A stretch of 64,000 bases of DNA, taken from positions 1 through 64,000 of the forward strand of contig JADBXP010000024.1 of NCBI GenBank assembly GCA_020403455.1, read 5' to 3'. This DNA comes from Chitinophagaceae bacterium (lineage in GTDB: Bacteria > Bacteroidota > Bacteroidia > Chitinophagales > Chitinophagaceae). Made by a program: the position numbers and the translations under genes. Numbering within the stretch: the stretch's first letter is position 1; each line of letters opens with the position of its first letter. Below the pieces are notes generated by a model, which saw only the letters and a program-made list of their open reading frames with translations, searched no databases and was not told where the DNA came from. Positions 37,703 to 45,869 of this stretch are shown in pieces.

Positions 37703-37763
37703 GAAAAAGGGGTAATAATAAGGTACTAAATTAAAAAAATTATAAATTCACCTATAGTTTTTA

Positions 37764-37788
37764 AAAAAATTTAATTAATAAATTTTTT
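37764..37788. promoter_or_regulatory. AT-rich inverted repeat between the divergent GHL10 and MFS genes
   Basis: AAAAAATTTA and TAAATTTTTT are perfect 10-base arms around a five-base centre, ending 9 bases before the MFS start. It sits in the 95-base divergent region that must contain promoters for both operons. It may be an operator, possibly for the nearby ROK protein, but its half-site differs from the palindrome at 26040, and the region is so AT-rich that chance is a real alternative. Confidence 0.3.
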
Positions 37789-37797
37789 GTCGCACCA

Positions 37798-39081
37798 ATG
37801 AACCAAGCCCCCAACAAATCCCGGCACCCATTTTATTGGATTCCTACCACCTGGTTCGCTATGGGACTACCGAATTTAGTACTGGGTGGCACCATAGCTT
37901 CACTTTTGTACAAGAGTCTCGGATATTCTGATGCTCAAATTGCTTTTTGGACAGGCGTAATTGTACTTCCCTGGAGTTTCAAGCCTCTCTGGGGGCCTTT
38001 CATGGAGCTTTATAAAACAAAGAAGTTCTATATTCAGCTCTCGCAAATTGCCTGCGGATTATTATTTGCTCTATCTGTATTGACACTCTATTCCAATTCG
38101 TTTTTCCCTCTTTCCGTAACACTTTTCTTTTTAATTGCTTTTTTTGGTGCCACGCAGGATATGGCAGCAGATGGCATCTACCTGAGTGAACTATCGGCGA
38201 GCGATCAGGCAAAATATGTAGGCTGGCAGGGAACATTTTATAACGTTGCGAAAATTTTCTCCAACGGAGGCATGGTCTTCCTCGCAGGAAGCCTGATTCC
38301 AATCATTGGAAACCGTGATGCATGGGCCATGGTACTGGCAGTATATGCAGTAATTATGCTCCTCCTAGGTATATACAATCGACGCGTGCTTCCCGATTCC
38401 GGTACAGGAAGAAAAGTGGCGAATATTCATGAAGTATGGAAAACCCTCAAAGATGTTATCGTTAGTTTTTTTCGAAAAAAACACATTGGTGCCGGAATTC
38501 TTTTTATAGTTCTTTATCGATTCGCAGAAGGTCAAGGCATCAAGATCATGCCCCTGTTCTTAAAAGCAGACCGTGCAGCCGGGGGACTGGGGTTATCTGA
38601 AGCAACCGTAGGATTATTGACAGGTATCTATGGAACAGCAGCATTTGTTTTGGGTTCATTGGCAGCCGGTTATTTTGTTGCCAACAAGGGCTTGACCCGG
38701 GGCACCCTGCTTTTGCTCTGTGCGTTTTTTAATTTACCATTCGCTCCCTATTCCTATCTGGCAATTACACAATCGGAGTCTTTGTGGGTAATAGGAACAG
38801 CCATTTCAGTTGAACATTTCGGGTATGGCTTCGGCTTCATCGGCATTATCTTGTTCATCATGCAACAAATCGCCCCTGGCCCCTACCAAATGGCACACTA
38901 TGCTTTCGGAAGTGCCATCACCTATTTTGGGTATACCCTAGCTTCAATGATCAGTGGAAGTATCAGTGATTATCTTGGTTACGCCAATTTCTTTCTTTGG
39001 GTGCTGGTATCGACACTGCCGGCGTTTTTAGTTAGCTGGCTGGTACCTTTGAAGCAAACAGCTGATGTCAATTCCCCCTAA
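37798..39081 (+). CDS. MFS permease, AmpG-like
   Basis: A 427-residue integral membrane protein with about 12 helices. The first helices (TWFAMGLPNLVLGGTIASLLYKSLGYSDAQIAFWTG, then PWSFKPLWGPFMEL and FFGATQDMAADGIYLSEL) follow the AmpG/acetyl-CoA-transporter-like branch of the MFS, whose best known member imports GlcNAc-anhydroMurNAc muropeptides. Similar permeases serve sialic acid and other amino-sugar loci in Bacteroidota. As the sole inner-membrane transporter of this locus, it presumably imports the sugar released by the exported glycosidases. First gene of a compact operon, 18 bases before the DUF4434 gene. Confidence 0.82.
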   Translation: MNQAPNKSRHPFYWIPTTWFAMGLPNLVLGGTIASLLYKSLGYSDAQIAFWTGVIVLPWSFKPLWGPFMELYKTKKFYIQLSQIACGLLFALSVLTLYSNSFFPLSVTLFFLIAFFGATQDMAADGIYLSELSASDQAKYVGWQGTFYNVAKIFSNGGMVFLAGSLIPIIGNRDAWAMVLAVYAVIMLLLGIYNRRVLPDSGTGRKVANIHEVWKTLKDVIVSFFRKKHIGAGILFIVLYRFAEGQGIKIMPLFLKADRAAGGLGLSEATVGLLTGIYGTAAFVLGSLAAGYFVANKGLTRGTLLLLCAFFNLPFAPYSYLAITQSESLWVIGTAISVEHFGYGFGFIGIILFIMQQIAPGPYQMAHYAFGSAITYFGYTLASMISGSISDYLGYANFFLWVLVSTLPAFLVSWLVPLKQTADVNSP

Positions 39082-39099
39082 CTATTTTAATTTTAAAAA

Positions 39100-40038
39100 A
39101 TGCTTATAACCGGTACTTTTATTGATGAAATCAGCCACGATATACCCCACCAGAACTGGGGTCCGGCAGAGTGGGAAAAAGATTTTCAACACATGAAAGC
39201 CATTGGCATAGACACTGTCATCATCATTCGCTGTGGTTATAGAAAATTTCTCACCTACCCTTCTGATTATCTGATCAATCAACATGGCTGCTACCGCCCC
39301 CCCATTGATTTGGTTGATTTGTATTTAACACTGGCTGAAAAATATGGCATAGCACTTTATTTTGGGTTATATGACAGCGGTGTTTACTGGGATACCGGAA
39401 ATATGCAACATGAAGCTGACCTGAATCATTTTGTTATTGAAGAAGTCTGGAAAAAATATGGTCACCGTTCTGCCTTTAAGGGATGGTACCTTAGTACTGA
39501 AATCAGCAGAAAAACCAAAGGAGCTATAGAAGTATTCAGCTCAATGGGATCGGCCTGCAAAAACATCAGCAACGGACTTCCAGTATTTATATCTCCCTGG
39601 ATCGATGGGAAAAAAGCAGTGATGGCTGCTTCGGGAAGCATCACCAAAGCAGATGCAGTTTCACTTCGGGAACATGAATCAGAATGGGATGAAATTTTTC
39701 ATGGCATCCATCAATCGATTGATGCAGTTGCCTTCCAGGATGGTCATATCGAGTACCATGAGCTGGAAGATTTCTTTACTGTAAATAAGTTATTAGCCGA
39801 CAAATACCAATTGCAATGTTGGACGAATGCTGAAAGTTTCGACAGGGACATGCCGATCAAATTTCTACCTATCAAATTTGAAAAACTCAGGCTAAAATTA
39901 GCGGCAGCAGCCAAAGCAGGTTATGACAAAGCCATCACATTTGAATTTTCGCATTTCATGAGCCCACAGTCCGCTTACATACAGGCACATCATCTCTACA
40001 ACCGATACAAAGAGTACATCACCACATGGGAAAAATAA
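39100..40038 (+). CDS. DUF4434 family TIM-barrel protein
   Basis: A 312-residue protein starting MLITGTFIDEISHDIPHQNWGPAEWEKDFQHMKAIGIDTVIIIRCGY, the hallmark beginning of DUF4434. Further barrel segments include ALYFGLYDSGVYW, FKGWYLSTEIS, PVFISPWIDG, VDAVAFQDGH and LQCWTNAESF. The repeating strand-helix pattern and the acidic residues at strand ends suggest a glycosidase-like TIM barrel of unproven activity. It has no signal peptide, unlike its neighbours, so it is probably cytoplasmic. Its last 13 bases overlap the start of the second GHL10 gene, indicating tight co-expression with the permease and the exported hydrolases. Confidence 0.8.
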   Translation: MLITGTFIDEISHDIPHQNWGPAEWEKDFQHMKAIGIDTVIIIRCGYRKFLTYPSDYLINQHGCYRPPIDLVDLYLTLAEKYGIALYFGLYDSGVYWDTGNMQHEADLNHFVIEEVWKKYGHRSAFKGWYLSTEISRKTKGAIEVFSSMGSACKNISNGLPVFISPWIDGKKAVMAASGSITKADAVSLREHESEWDEIFHGIHQSIDAVAFQDGHIEYHELEDFFTVNKLLADKYQLQCWTNAESFDRDMPIKFLPIKFEKLRLKLAAAAKAGYDKAITFEFSHFMSPQSAYIQAHHLYNRYKEYITTWEK

Positions 40039-41120
40039 TTCGATTCATTACAGCTTTTGTATTTCTCTGCCTACACAACAAAGGCGTTGGCCAGATAACT
40101 GCTATTAAAGGCACTTGGGTAACCAATGTTGCCAGTTCTGCACTCAGTTCACCACGCGCCATCAGTGAAACTGTTGATCACTGTAAAAGAAATGGATTAA
40201 CAGATGTTTTTGTAGTAGTATGGAATAGAGGGGTTACAATGTATCCCAGTCAAGTAGTAAAAAAATACATTGGCATTGAGCAGGATACTGCTTACAAAGG
40301 ATTTGACCCTCTGCGCTTGTTTATTGAAAACGGTCATAAAGCAGGGTTAAGAATCCATGCCTGGTTCGAATTTGGATTTTCTTACGCTTATCAGGATAGC
40401 TCACAGGCGCAATGGCTAAATAAATATCCAGCCTGGGCCGGCCGAGATAACCAAGGACGACTTCTCAAAAAGAATAACTTTTTCTGGTGGAACAGTCTGC
40501 ATCCGGAGGTTCAACAATTCATGCAGGAACTGGTAATGGAAGTAGTGAAAAATTATGATGTAGATGGTATTCAGGGTGATGACAGACTACCTGCGATGCC
40601 GGCGGAAGGCGGATATGATGATTACACCCTTCGGCTTTACGCTGCAGAAAACAATGGGAAATCTCCACCTGCCAATCCTAAAGAACCTAACTGGCTTCAA
40701 TGGAAAGCAGACCGATTGAGTGCTTTTGTAAAAGAATTATATAACTCGGTCAAATCAATCAAGCCAAATTGCCTGGTATCCTGGGCACCCAGCATTTATC
40801 CCTGGAGCAAGGAACAATATCTGCAGGACTGGCCCCGGTGGCTAAAAGATGGATATGCCGACTTAATCATTCCTCAGGTATATAGGTATAAATTGGATGC
40901 TTATGAGCAAACATTGAAAGCGATTGAATCACAAATACCTCGGGAAATGAAGTATAAAATCATTCCGGGAATACTTACCTCACTGGGAGATGGTTACAGA
41001 GCAACCGATTCAACCCTGAGAAGCATGATTGAATTGAATAGAAAATATGGCTATGCAGGTGAAGTCTTGTTTTACTATGAAACCATCCGGGAAAGCAAAG
41101 CACCTATTTTTCATCCATGA
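40026..41120 (+). CDS. GHL10-family (PF02638) TIM-barrel protein, exported paralogue
   Basis: A 364-residue protein with a Sec signal peptide (MGKIIRFITAFVFLCLHNKGVGQ) and no lipobox. The barrel begins KGTWVTNVASSAL and keeps every landmark of the lipoprotein at 36500-37702: VFVVVWN, IHAWFEFGF, LHPEVQQFMQEL, DGIQGDDRLPAMP, YPWSKEQYLQDWP and DLIIPQVYRYK. It is clearly a paralogue, probably periplasmic while the other is membrane-anchored. It overlaps the DUF4434 gene by 13 bases and its stop overlaps the next start (ATGA), so the four plus-strand genes should be translated together. Confidence 0.88.
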   Translation: MGKIIRFITAFVFLCLHNKGVGQITAIKGTWVTNVASSALSSPRAISETVDHCKRNGLTDVFVVVWNRGVTMYPSQVVKKYIGIEQDTAYKGFDPLRLFIENGHKAGLRIHAWFEFGFSYAYQDSSQAQWLNKYPAWAGRDNQGRLLKKNNFFWWNSLHPEVQQFMQELVMEVVKNYDVDGIQGDDRLPAMPAEGGYDDYTLRLYAAENNGKSPPANPKEPNWLQWKADRLSAFVKELYNSVKSIKPNCLVSWAPSIYPWSKEQYLQDWPRWLKDGYADLIIPQVYRYKLDAYEQTLKAIESQIPREMKYKIIPGILTSLGDGYRATDSTLRSMIELNRKYGYAGEVLFYYETIRESKAPIFHP

Positions 41121-42148
41121 AAAAAATAATCATGAAGTCACTATTTTACTCAGCTGTAGTAATGCTCTCTTTAGCAGCCTGTACCAAAAGCACAGGTAGT
41201 TCCAATAACCAACCGGTCGTTCCTCCTGTTACTCCACCCGCTCCGGTTACCAGGTTAATCACTTTACCTGCTGGATGGAAATTTTCCAGCGTCATATCTG
41301 CTTCTTTTCCTTCAGGTATCGAATTGTATTTTTTTGATACCCTCTTCGAAGGCAAAAAGACAAAAGCATTTTGCCTGGCCTTCGATAGTAAAAAAACCAA
41401 TATAGAATTTAAACCTGTGTTAAATGCTACCCCTAAGAGACCCAGTGATTTTTATAAAGATGAACCCGGAGTAGTATATGCCTGCCTCAATGGGGGCTTT
41501 TTTGGTGGCAACCAGTCCTTCAGCCTTGTACAATTCAATGGAACCGTTCTCTCTCCCAATATTAAAGTAGTAAGCCGTTCATTTAACGGAGTAAATACCT
41601 CCTATTATCCAACCCGCGCTGCCTTTGGCATCACCACTTCCGGTCAACCGGCAACAGCATGGATATATCATGTAGCGAACAACAGCGATATTTTCAGTTA
41701 CCCCTCCCCGGCCCCTAATGCTGAAGGTACTGCACCGCTTCAGGAGCCAACTGCACAGTTTCCTGCCGGCGCTACTCGATGGCTCACAACTGCTGCCATC
41801 GGTGGTTCTCCGATGCTTGTAAAAAATGGGAGTAGACAAATAACTGATGTTGCGGAACTGATCAGTGTGAACAATACAGGTTCACGGCCACGAAGTGCCA
41901 TAGGTCACAATAGCAATGGAATTGTACTCATGGTTGCAGTAGAAGGTGACAATCCATCTGCCGGCTATGCCGGCCTTTCGCTGCTTGAACTGTCGAATAT
42001 GATGATCGCATTGAGTTGTACTGACGCTATGAATTTAGATGGCGGAGGATCTACCAGCATGATTGCGAGCAACCAATTACTGGTAAGACCAGGAGACAAT
42101 GGAGTAGAGAGACCTGTGATCAGTGCGGTTCTGATCAAGCAAAAATAA
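41117..42148 (+). CDS. Phosphodiester glycosidase (NAGPA domain, PF09992) lipoprotein
   Basis: A 343-residue lipoprotein (lipobox LAAC, about Cys22) with a Pro-rich linker (VVPPVTPPAPV). The NAGPA domain follows: VVYACLNGGFF, RAAFGITTSG, RSAIGHNSNGIVLMVAVEGD, AGLSLLELSNMMIALSCTDAMNLDGGGSTSM. The ACLNGGFF and MNLDGGGST motifs define the family of the mammalian uncovering enzyme, which removes GlcNAc from GlcNAc-1-P-6-mannose diesters. Bacterial members are predicted to cut sugar-phosphodiester bonds, for example in wall polymers. It overlaps the second GHL10 gene by four bases (ATGA) and is the last gene of the operon. Confidence 0.88.
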   Translation: MKKIIMKSLFYSAVVMLSLAACTKSTGSSNNQPVVPPVTPPAPVTRLITLPAGWKFSSVISASFPSGIELYFFDTLFEGKKTKAFCLAFDSKKTNIEFKPVLNATPKRPSDFYKDEPGVVYACLNGGFFGGNQSFSLVQFNGTVLSPNIKVVSRSFNGVNTSYYPTRAAFGITTSGQPATAWIYHVANNSDIFSYPSPAPNAEGTAPLQEPTAQFPAGATRWLTTAAIGGSPMLVKNGSRQITDVAELISVNNTGSRPRSAIGHNSNGIVLMVAVEGDNPSAGYAGLSLLELSNMMIALSCTDAMNLDGGGSTSMIASNQLLVRPGDNGVERPVISAVLIKQK

Positions 42149-42167
42149 TCGATTTCCCAATTCACTT

Positions 42168-42851
42168 TTACTGATTGACAACCATCGGTTTGTCTCGTAA
42201 AAACAATCCTCCCTTCACCAGCCATGAAATACCAAATGCAGTCATGGCAAGTGTTTCCAACCAAAATACCAATTTGTATTTTTCCCAATCCGGATAAGTC
42301 CTGAGCAGTTGATTATAGATAGGAACCACAATGATCACCATCAGCATGATAGAGCCACAAACAATATAAACTTTATTCCTCTGCAGTTTTTCCGGTGTTG
42401 GCTCGCCTCTTCCCTTGGTAAACAATAACATAGAGATGAGTGATAACATGATAAAAAGCAAAGAAGACAAAAGGTTGTGGGTAAGGCTTCGATTTGTATC
42501 CCACGGTAGATGAATAATAGCACAACTTTGAACCAATGGCTCATTGGTAGGTATTAAGGCAGCACCCAGTGCAAGTAATCCGGAAATAGTGGTAAGCCAT
42601 TCATCAAGCTGCTCACCGGGGTAGCCTTTATATGAAATAAGAAAAAGTGCCAGACAACACATAATTCCTACCATCAGATCACCGGTAACAGTAAAATAAT
42701 AGTCGCTGATAGATTGTTGTATATAAGAACAATCTGCCAAAAAATAATTTCCCAATAGCATGGCGGGGGAAAGGGCAACGCTCATCCATCCTATCGATTT
42801 CCGCAGGGAGTTGAAAGAAATGAGTCGGGGATCTGTTTTTCCTGGTAGCAT
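42168..42851 (-). CDS. Polytopic membrane protein, DUF998-like
   Basis: A 227-residue protein with six or seven predicted membrane helices (for example GDLMVGIMCCLALFLISY, LTTISGLLALGAALIP, LLSSLLFIMLSLISMLLF, IVCGSIMLMVIIVVPIYN, LVFWLETLAMTAFGISWLV). The segment CSYIQQSISDYYFTVTGDLMVG after the first helix is a recurring feature of small uncharacterised membrane proteins of the DUF998-like group. It lacks recognisable catalytic or transport motifs. It is convergent with the phosphodiester glycosidase operon and stands alone, so context suggests no role. Confidence 0.65.
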   Translation of the reverse strand: MLPGKTDPRLISFNSLRKSIGWMSVALSPAMLLGNYFLADCSYIQQSISDYYFTVTGDLMVGIMCCLALFLISYKGYPGEQLDEWLTTISGLLALGAALIPTNEPLVQSCAIIHLPWDTNRSLTHNLLSSLLFIMLSLISMLLFTKGRGEPTPEKLQRNKVYIVCGSIMLMVIIVVPIYNQLLRTYPDWEKYKLVFWLETLAMTAFGISWLVKGGLFLRDKPMVVNQ

Positions 42852-43001
42852 ATTTTATTCCTCCAATCTGCGCCGGCGTAAAAAATGAGGACAGTTGGTG
42901 ATTCAATCAATAACTTCTACAATTTAAGAATTTATACTTATCCAATAATTAATTAGTAAGCATTACTCTTACAATTAATCAAATTATCTATACCGAAAAC
43001 C

Positions 43002-43033
43002 TTTGCCTGCTCTGGAATTAATTTATACCTTTA
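43002..43033 (+). promoter_or_regulatory. Bacteroidota-type promoter of the M24 peptidase gene
   Basis: TTTG at 43002-43005, a 20-base spacer, and TACCTTTA at 43026-43033 fit the -33 TTTG / -7 TAnnTTTG consensus with one mismatch and the expected 19-21 base spacing. The start codon follows 19 bases later, implying a short untranslated leader. Confidence 0.5.
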
Positions 43034-43052
43034 ATTCCTTACCAGAAAACTT

Positions 43053-44345
43053 ATGAAAGAAAATAGACGTTCCTTTTTACGCAAGAGTAGTTGGCTGGCC
43101 GGTGCACTCGGAATTGGTCCGGTTTTTACAAGCGCAGCTTCCCCATTGGAAGAAGATGAATTCAAGTTGCCCACTGCAATAGAGCAACTAAAGCCGGCCC
43201 TGGATGGAATCGTTCCTATTTCGGTGGAAGAAAGAAAACAACGCATAGCCAAAGCGCAGCAGTTAATGCAACAGCAGCAAATAGATGCCATATTCATGGA
43301 GGGTACAACTACCTGCAATTATTTTACCGGATTGCGTTGGGGCCAAAGCGAACGAACTTTCGGTTTAGTAATTCCTGCTAAAGGAAATATTGCCTATGTC
43401 TGTCCAAAATTTGAAGAAGACAGGGCACGTGAATTGATCAACCCGGTTTTTGGTGATGAAGTGCGCTGCTGGGAAGAACATGAAAGTCCGTATGCACTCA
43501 TAGCAGGAATTGTGAAAGACAGAGGTGTAAAATTCCGCCGCATTGGTATGGAAGAAAGGGTGCGTTTCTTTATTGCAGATGGTGTTAAAAAACTGGGAGG
43601 TTCCTGGGAGATGGTAGATGCCACTCCGGTTACTGCCGGCTGCAGAATGTATAAATCAGCGGCAGAACTGGCACTCATGCAAAAAGCAAACGACGTAACA
43701 ATTGAAGCCTACAAAGCAGCTTTTGCCACGATTCAACCCGGTATGACTCAATCTCAGTTAGGTAAAAACATTGCTGCGGCATTTGAAAAGCTAGGGTTCA
43801 CCGGGGGTGCATCTGTTCAGGTTGGAAAATATTCCGCCATGCCACATGGCAGTATCAAACCCCAAAAAATCATGGAGGGTGATGTGGTTATGGTAGATGG
43901 AGGTACTTCCTGCCAGGGGTATGCTTCAGATATAACAAGAACAATCGTAGTAGGAAAACCCACCGACAAACAGATTGCTGTATGGAACCTGGAGAAAAAA
44001 GCACAGGATGCAGCATTTGCTGCTATTCGATTGGGCGCACCCTGCGAAGTGGTAGATGCTGCAGCACGGGCAGTGATCGAAAATGGAGGATATGAAAAAA
44101 ATTATCGGCTGCCGGGATTACCCCACCGAACAGGTCACGGGATTGGTATGGAAGGACACGAGTGGACAAATTTTGTAAAGGGCAATAAAACGCCCATTGG
44201 AGTTGGCATGTGCTTCAGTGATGAGCCAACCATTTCAATACCCGGCGAATTCGGTATTCGACTGGAAGATTGTCTTTATATCACAGAAGCAGGCCCCCGT
44301 TTCTTCACTCCCCAAAGTATTTCCATCGAAGAACCATTTGGGTAA
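43053..44345 (+). CDS. Tat-exported M24 family metallopeptidase (Xaa-Pro peptidase type)
   Basis: A 430-residue protein. The N-terminus carries a twin-arginine signal (NRRSFLRKSSWLAGALGIG). Residues about 65-190 form the creatinase-like N-terminal domain and about 205-430 the pita-bread domain with the five metal ligands intact: D282, D293 (VDGG..ASDITRT), H362 (RTGHGIG), E391 (SDEPTISIPG) and E405 (RLED). Such enzymes remove N-terminal residues before proline or hydrolyse related amide bonds using two metal ions. Tat export implies folding and metal loading in the cytoplasm before periplasmic action. A Gfo/Idh/MocA gene follows by 54 bases. Confidence 0.9.
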   Translation: MKENRRSFLRKSSWLAGALGIGPVFTSAASPLEEDEFKLPTAIEQLKPALDGIVPISVEERKQRIAKAQQLMQQQQIDAIFMEGTTTCNYFTGLRWGQSERTFGLVIPAKGNIAYVCPKFEEDRARELINPVFGDEVRCWEEHESPYALIAGIVKDRGVKFRRIGMEERVRFFIADGVKKLGGSWEMVDATPVTAGCRMYKSAAELALMQKANDVTIEAYKAAFATIQPGMTQSQLGKNIAAAFEKLGFTGGASVQVGKYSAMPHGSIKPQKIMEGDVVMVDGGTSCQGYASDITRTIVVGKPTDKQIAVWNLEKKAQDAAFAAIRLGAPCEVVDAAARAVIENGGYEKNYRLPGLPHRTGHGIGMEGHEWTNFVKGNKTPIGVGMCFSDEPTISIPGEFGIRLEDCLYITEAGPRFFTPQSISIEEPFG

Positions 44346-44403
44346 AAAAGAAATTGAAAAAACAGCAGGCAATTTAACCATTGCTGATAGATTCCTACAA
44401 TGA
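44344..44403 (+). pseudogene. Relic of a Tat signal peptide upstream of the Gfo/Idh/MocA gene
   Basis: In a frame different from the downstream gene, these bases encode KKEIEKTAGNLTIADRFLQ and then TGA, which overlaps the downstream ATG. The text resembles the KTAG.LTIAG.SFL part of Tat signals on exported Gfo/Idh/MocA proteins, and the downstream product starts exactly where the mature part of such proteins would (DFPTIVPASVIGKNAP). The arginine pair is gone and the frame is broken, so it appears to be a decayed signal. Confidence 0.5.
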
Positions 44404-45767
44404 GTGATTTCCCAACAATTGTTCCTGCATCGGTCATCGGCAAAAATGCCCCCGGTAACCAAATTCAAATAGGAATCATTGGCTGTGGCAGATATGCTAT
44501 CTCACACGACATACCACTAACTGCTCTCTATCAAAATTCTCGCATCATTGCAGTTTGCGATGTAGATACTTTTCGCACTGCAGCTGCGATTCCAATCATT
44601 CAATCAAGTTATCGGCAGGCAGCTAATAGTCGAAATGAAAATATCTCAGATTGGTCAATCAAAGTATACGATAACTATCGGGAACTATTGCTGAACCCCG
44701 AGATCGATGCAGTTATCATCAGTTTACCTGACCACCAGCATGCAGTTGTTGCTGTTCACGCCGTGAGGGCGGGTAAACATGTTTATCTGCAAAAACCTGC
44801 AACACTAACCATTGAAGAAGGAAAGATTTTAAGAGAAGAAGTTCACCGAAGCGGGAAAGTTCTTCAGATAGGAAGTCAGCAGAGATCTCTCTTTCCCTGG
44901 CCGCAATTCAAAAGAGCTGCGGAACTGGTTCGCAATGGAAAAATCGGAGAACTCAAGGAAGTAAAAATTGGCTTCCCGGCAGATACAGGAGGAGGTCATT
45001 CATTAGCTTTACCAATACCGGCAGAATTGAATTATGATGCTTGGCTAGGCCCCACATCCTTCCTGGAATACATGGAAGATCGAGTCCATCCCAGATCCGG
45101 TCATCACAACGGAATCTATCATCGACCAGGTTGGCTTCGCTGCGAATCTTTTGCCACAGGTATGATCACCAACTGGGGTTCGCATCACATAGATATCGCC
45201 CATTGGGCAATGGACACAGAACAATCCGGACCCAAAGAAATTATTGGAAAAGCAAAATTTCCTCGGGAAGACGAAAATTATTCCGGACTATGGGATGTGC
45301 ATGGGCATTTTGAAACGGAAGCGCTCTATGACAATGGCGTAAAAATGTACATTTCAAGTAAACTACCCCATGGAATTAAATTCGTGGGTTCGGAAGGTTG
45401 GATTTGGGTTACAAGAGGAAACTGCTTATGGAAAGACGGAATTCCCATCCCCGATGAACAAGGCATTATTGCGCTCAATGCCAGCAACCAGAAGATACTC
45501 CATCCAGAGATGAAAACCGGTAAAACTCTCCTCTATGAAAGTCAGGAACAACACCTGAATTGGTTGAACTGTATTTTCTCGGGAACAAACCCAGTCGCAC
45601 CTATCGAAATTGGTCACCGCAGTAACAGCGCCTGCCTTCTGCATTGGATCGCCATGAAAGTAAACAGAAAAATCCACTGGGACCCAATCAAGGAGGAATT
45701 GAGCATCTATGATCCTGAGGCTACCGCACTGCTGAGTCGCACCAGAAGAAAAGAATATGATTTTTAA
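44400..45767 (+). CDS. Gfo/Idh/MocA family oxidoreductase, apparently without its export signal
   Basis: A 455-residue NAD(P)-binding oxidoreductase. Rossmann motif GIIGCGRYA at about 24-32, AVCDVD as second strand end, DAVIISLPDHQHAVVAVHAVRAGKHVYLQKP with the conserved Lys-Pro, then the C-terminal alpha/beta domain (WLRCESFATGMITNWGSHHIDIAHWAM) whose Asp/His pair is typical of this family. These enzymes oxidise or reduce sugars and related polyols. The N-terminus SDFPTIVPASVIGKNAPGNQ is the usual start of the mature part of Tat-exported relatives, yet no signal peptide is present in frame. It follows the M24 gene in the same direction. Confidence 0.87.
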   Translation: MSDFPTIVPASVIGKNAPGNQIQIGIIGCGRYAISHDIPLTALYQNSRIIAVCDVDTFRTAAAIPIIQSSYRQAANSRNENISDWSIKVYDNYRELLLNPEIDAVIISLPDHQHAVVAVHAVRAGKHVYLQKPATLTIEEGKILREEVHRSGKVLQIGSQQRSLFPWPQFKRAAELVRNGKIGELKEVKIGFPADTGGGHSLALPIPAELNYDAWLGPTSFLEYMEDRVHPRSGHHNGIYHRPGWLRCESFATGMITNWGSHHIDIAHWAMDTEQSGPKEIIGKAKFPREDENYSGLWDVHGHFETEALYDNGVKMYISSKLPHGIKFVGSEGWIWVTRGNCLWKDGIPIPDEQGIIALNASNQKILHPEMKTGKTLLYESQEQHLNWLNCIFSGTNPVAPIEIGHRSNSACLLHWIAMKVNRKIHWDPIKEELSIYDPEATALLSRTRRKEYDF

Positions 45768-45869
45768 TTAAATTGCTGGTGTAGAAGATTACTGATACCA
45801 ATCTATGAGGACTGATATCAGTTAGAAATAGAGACCACAAGGAGACCAAGTTTCACAAAAATATACTGT

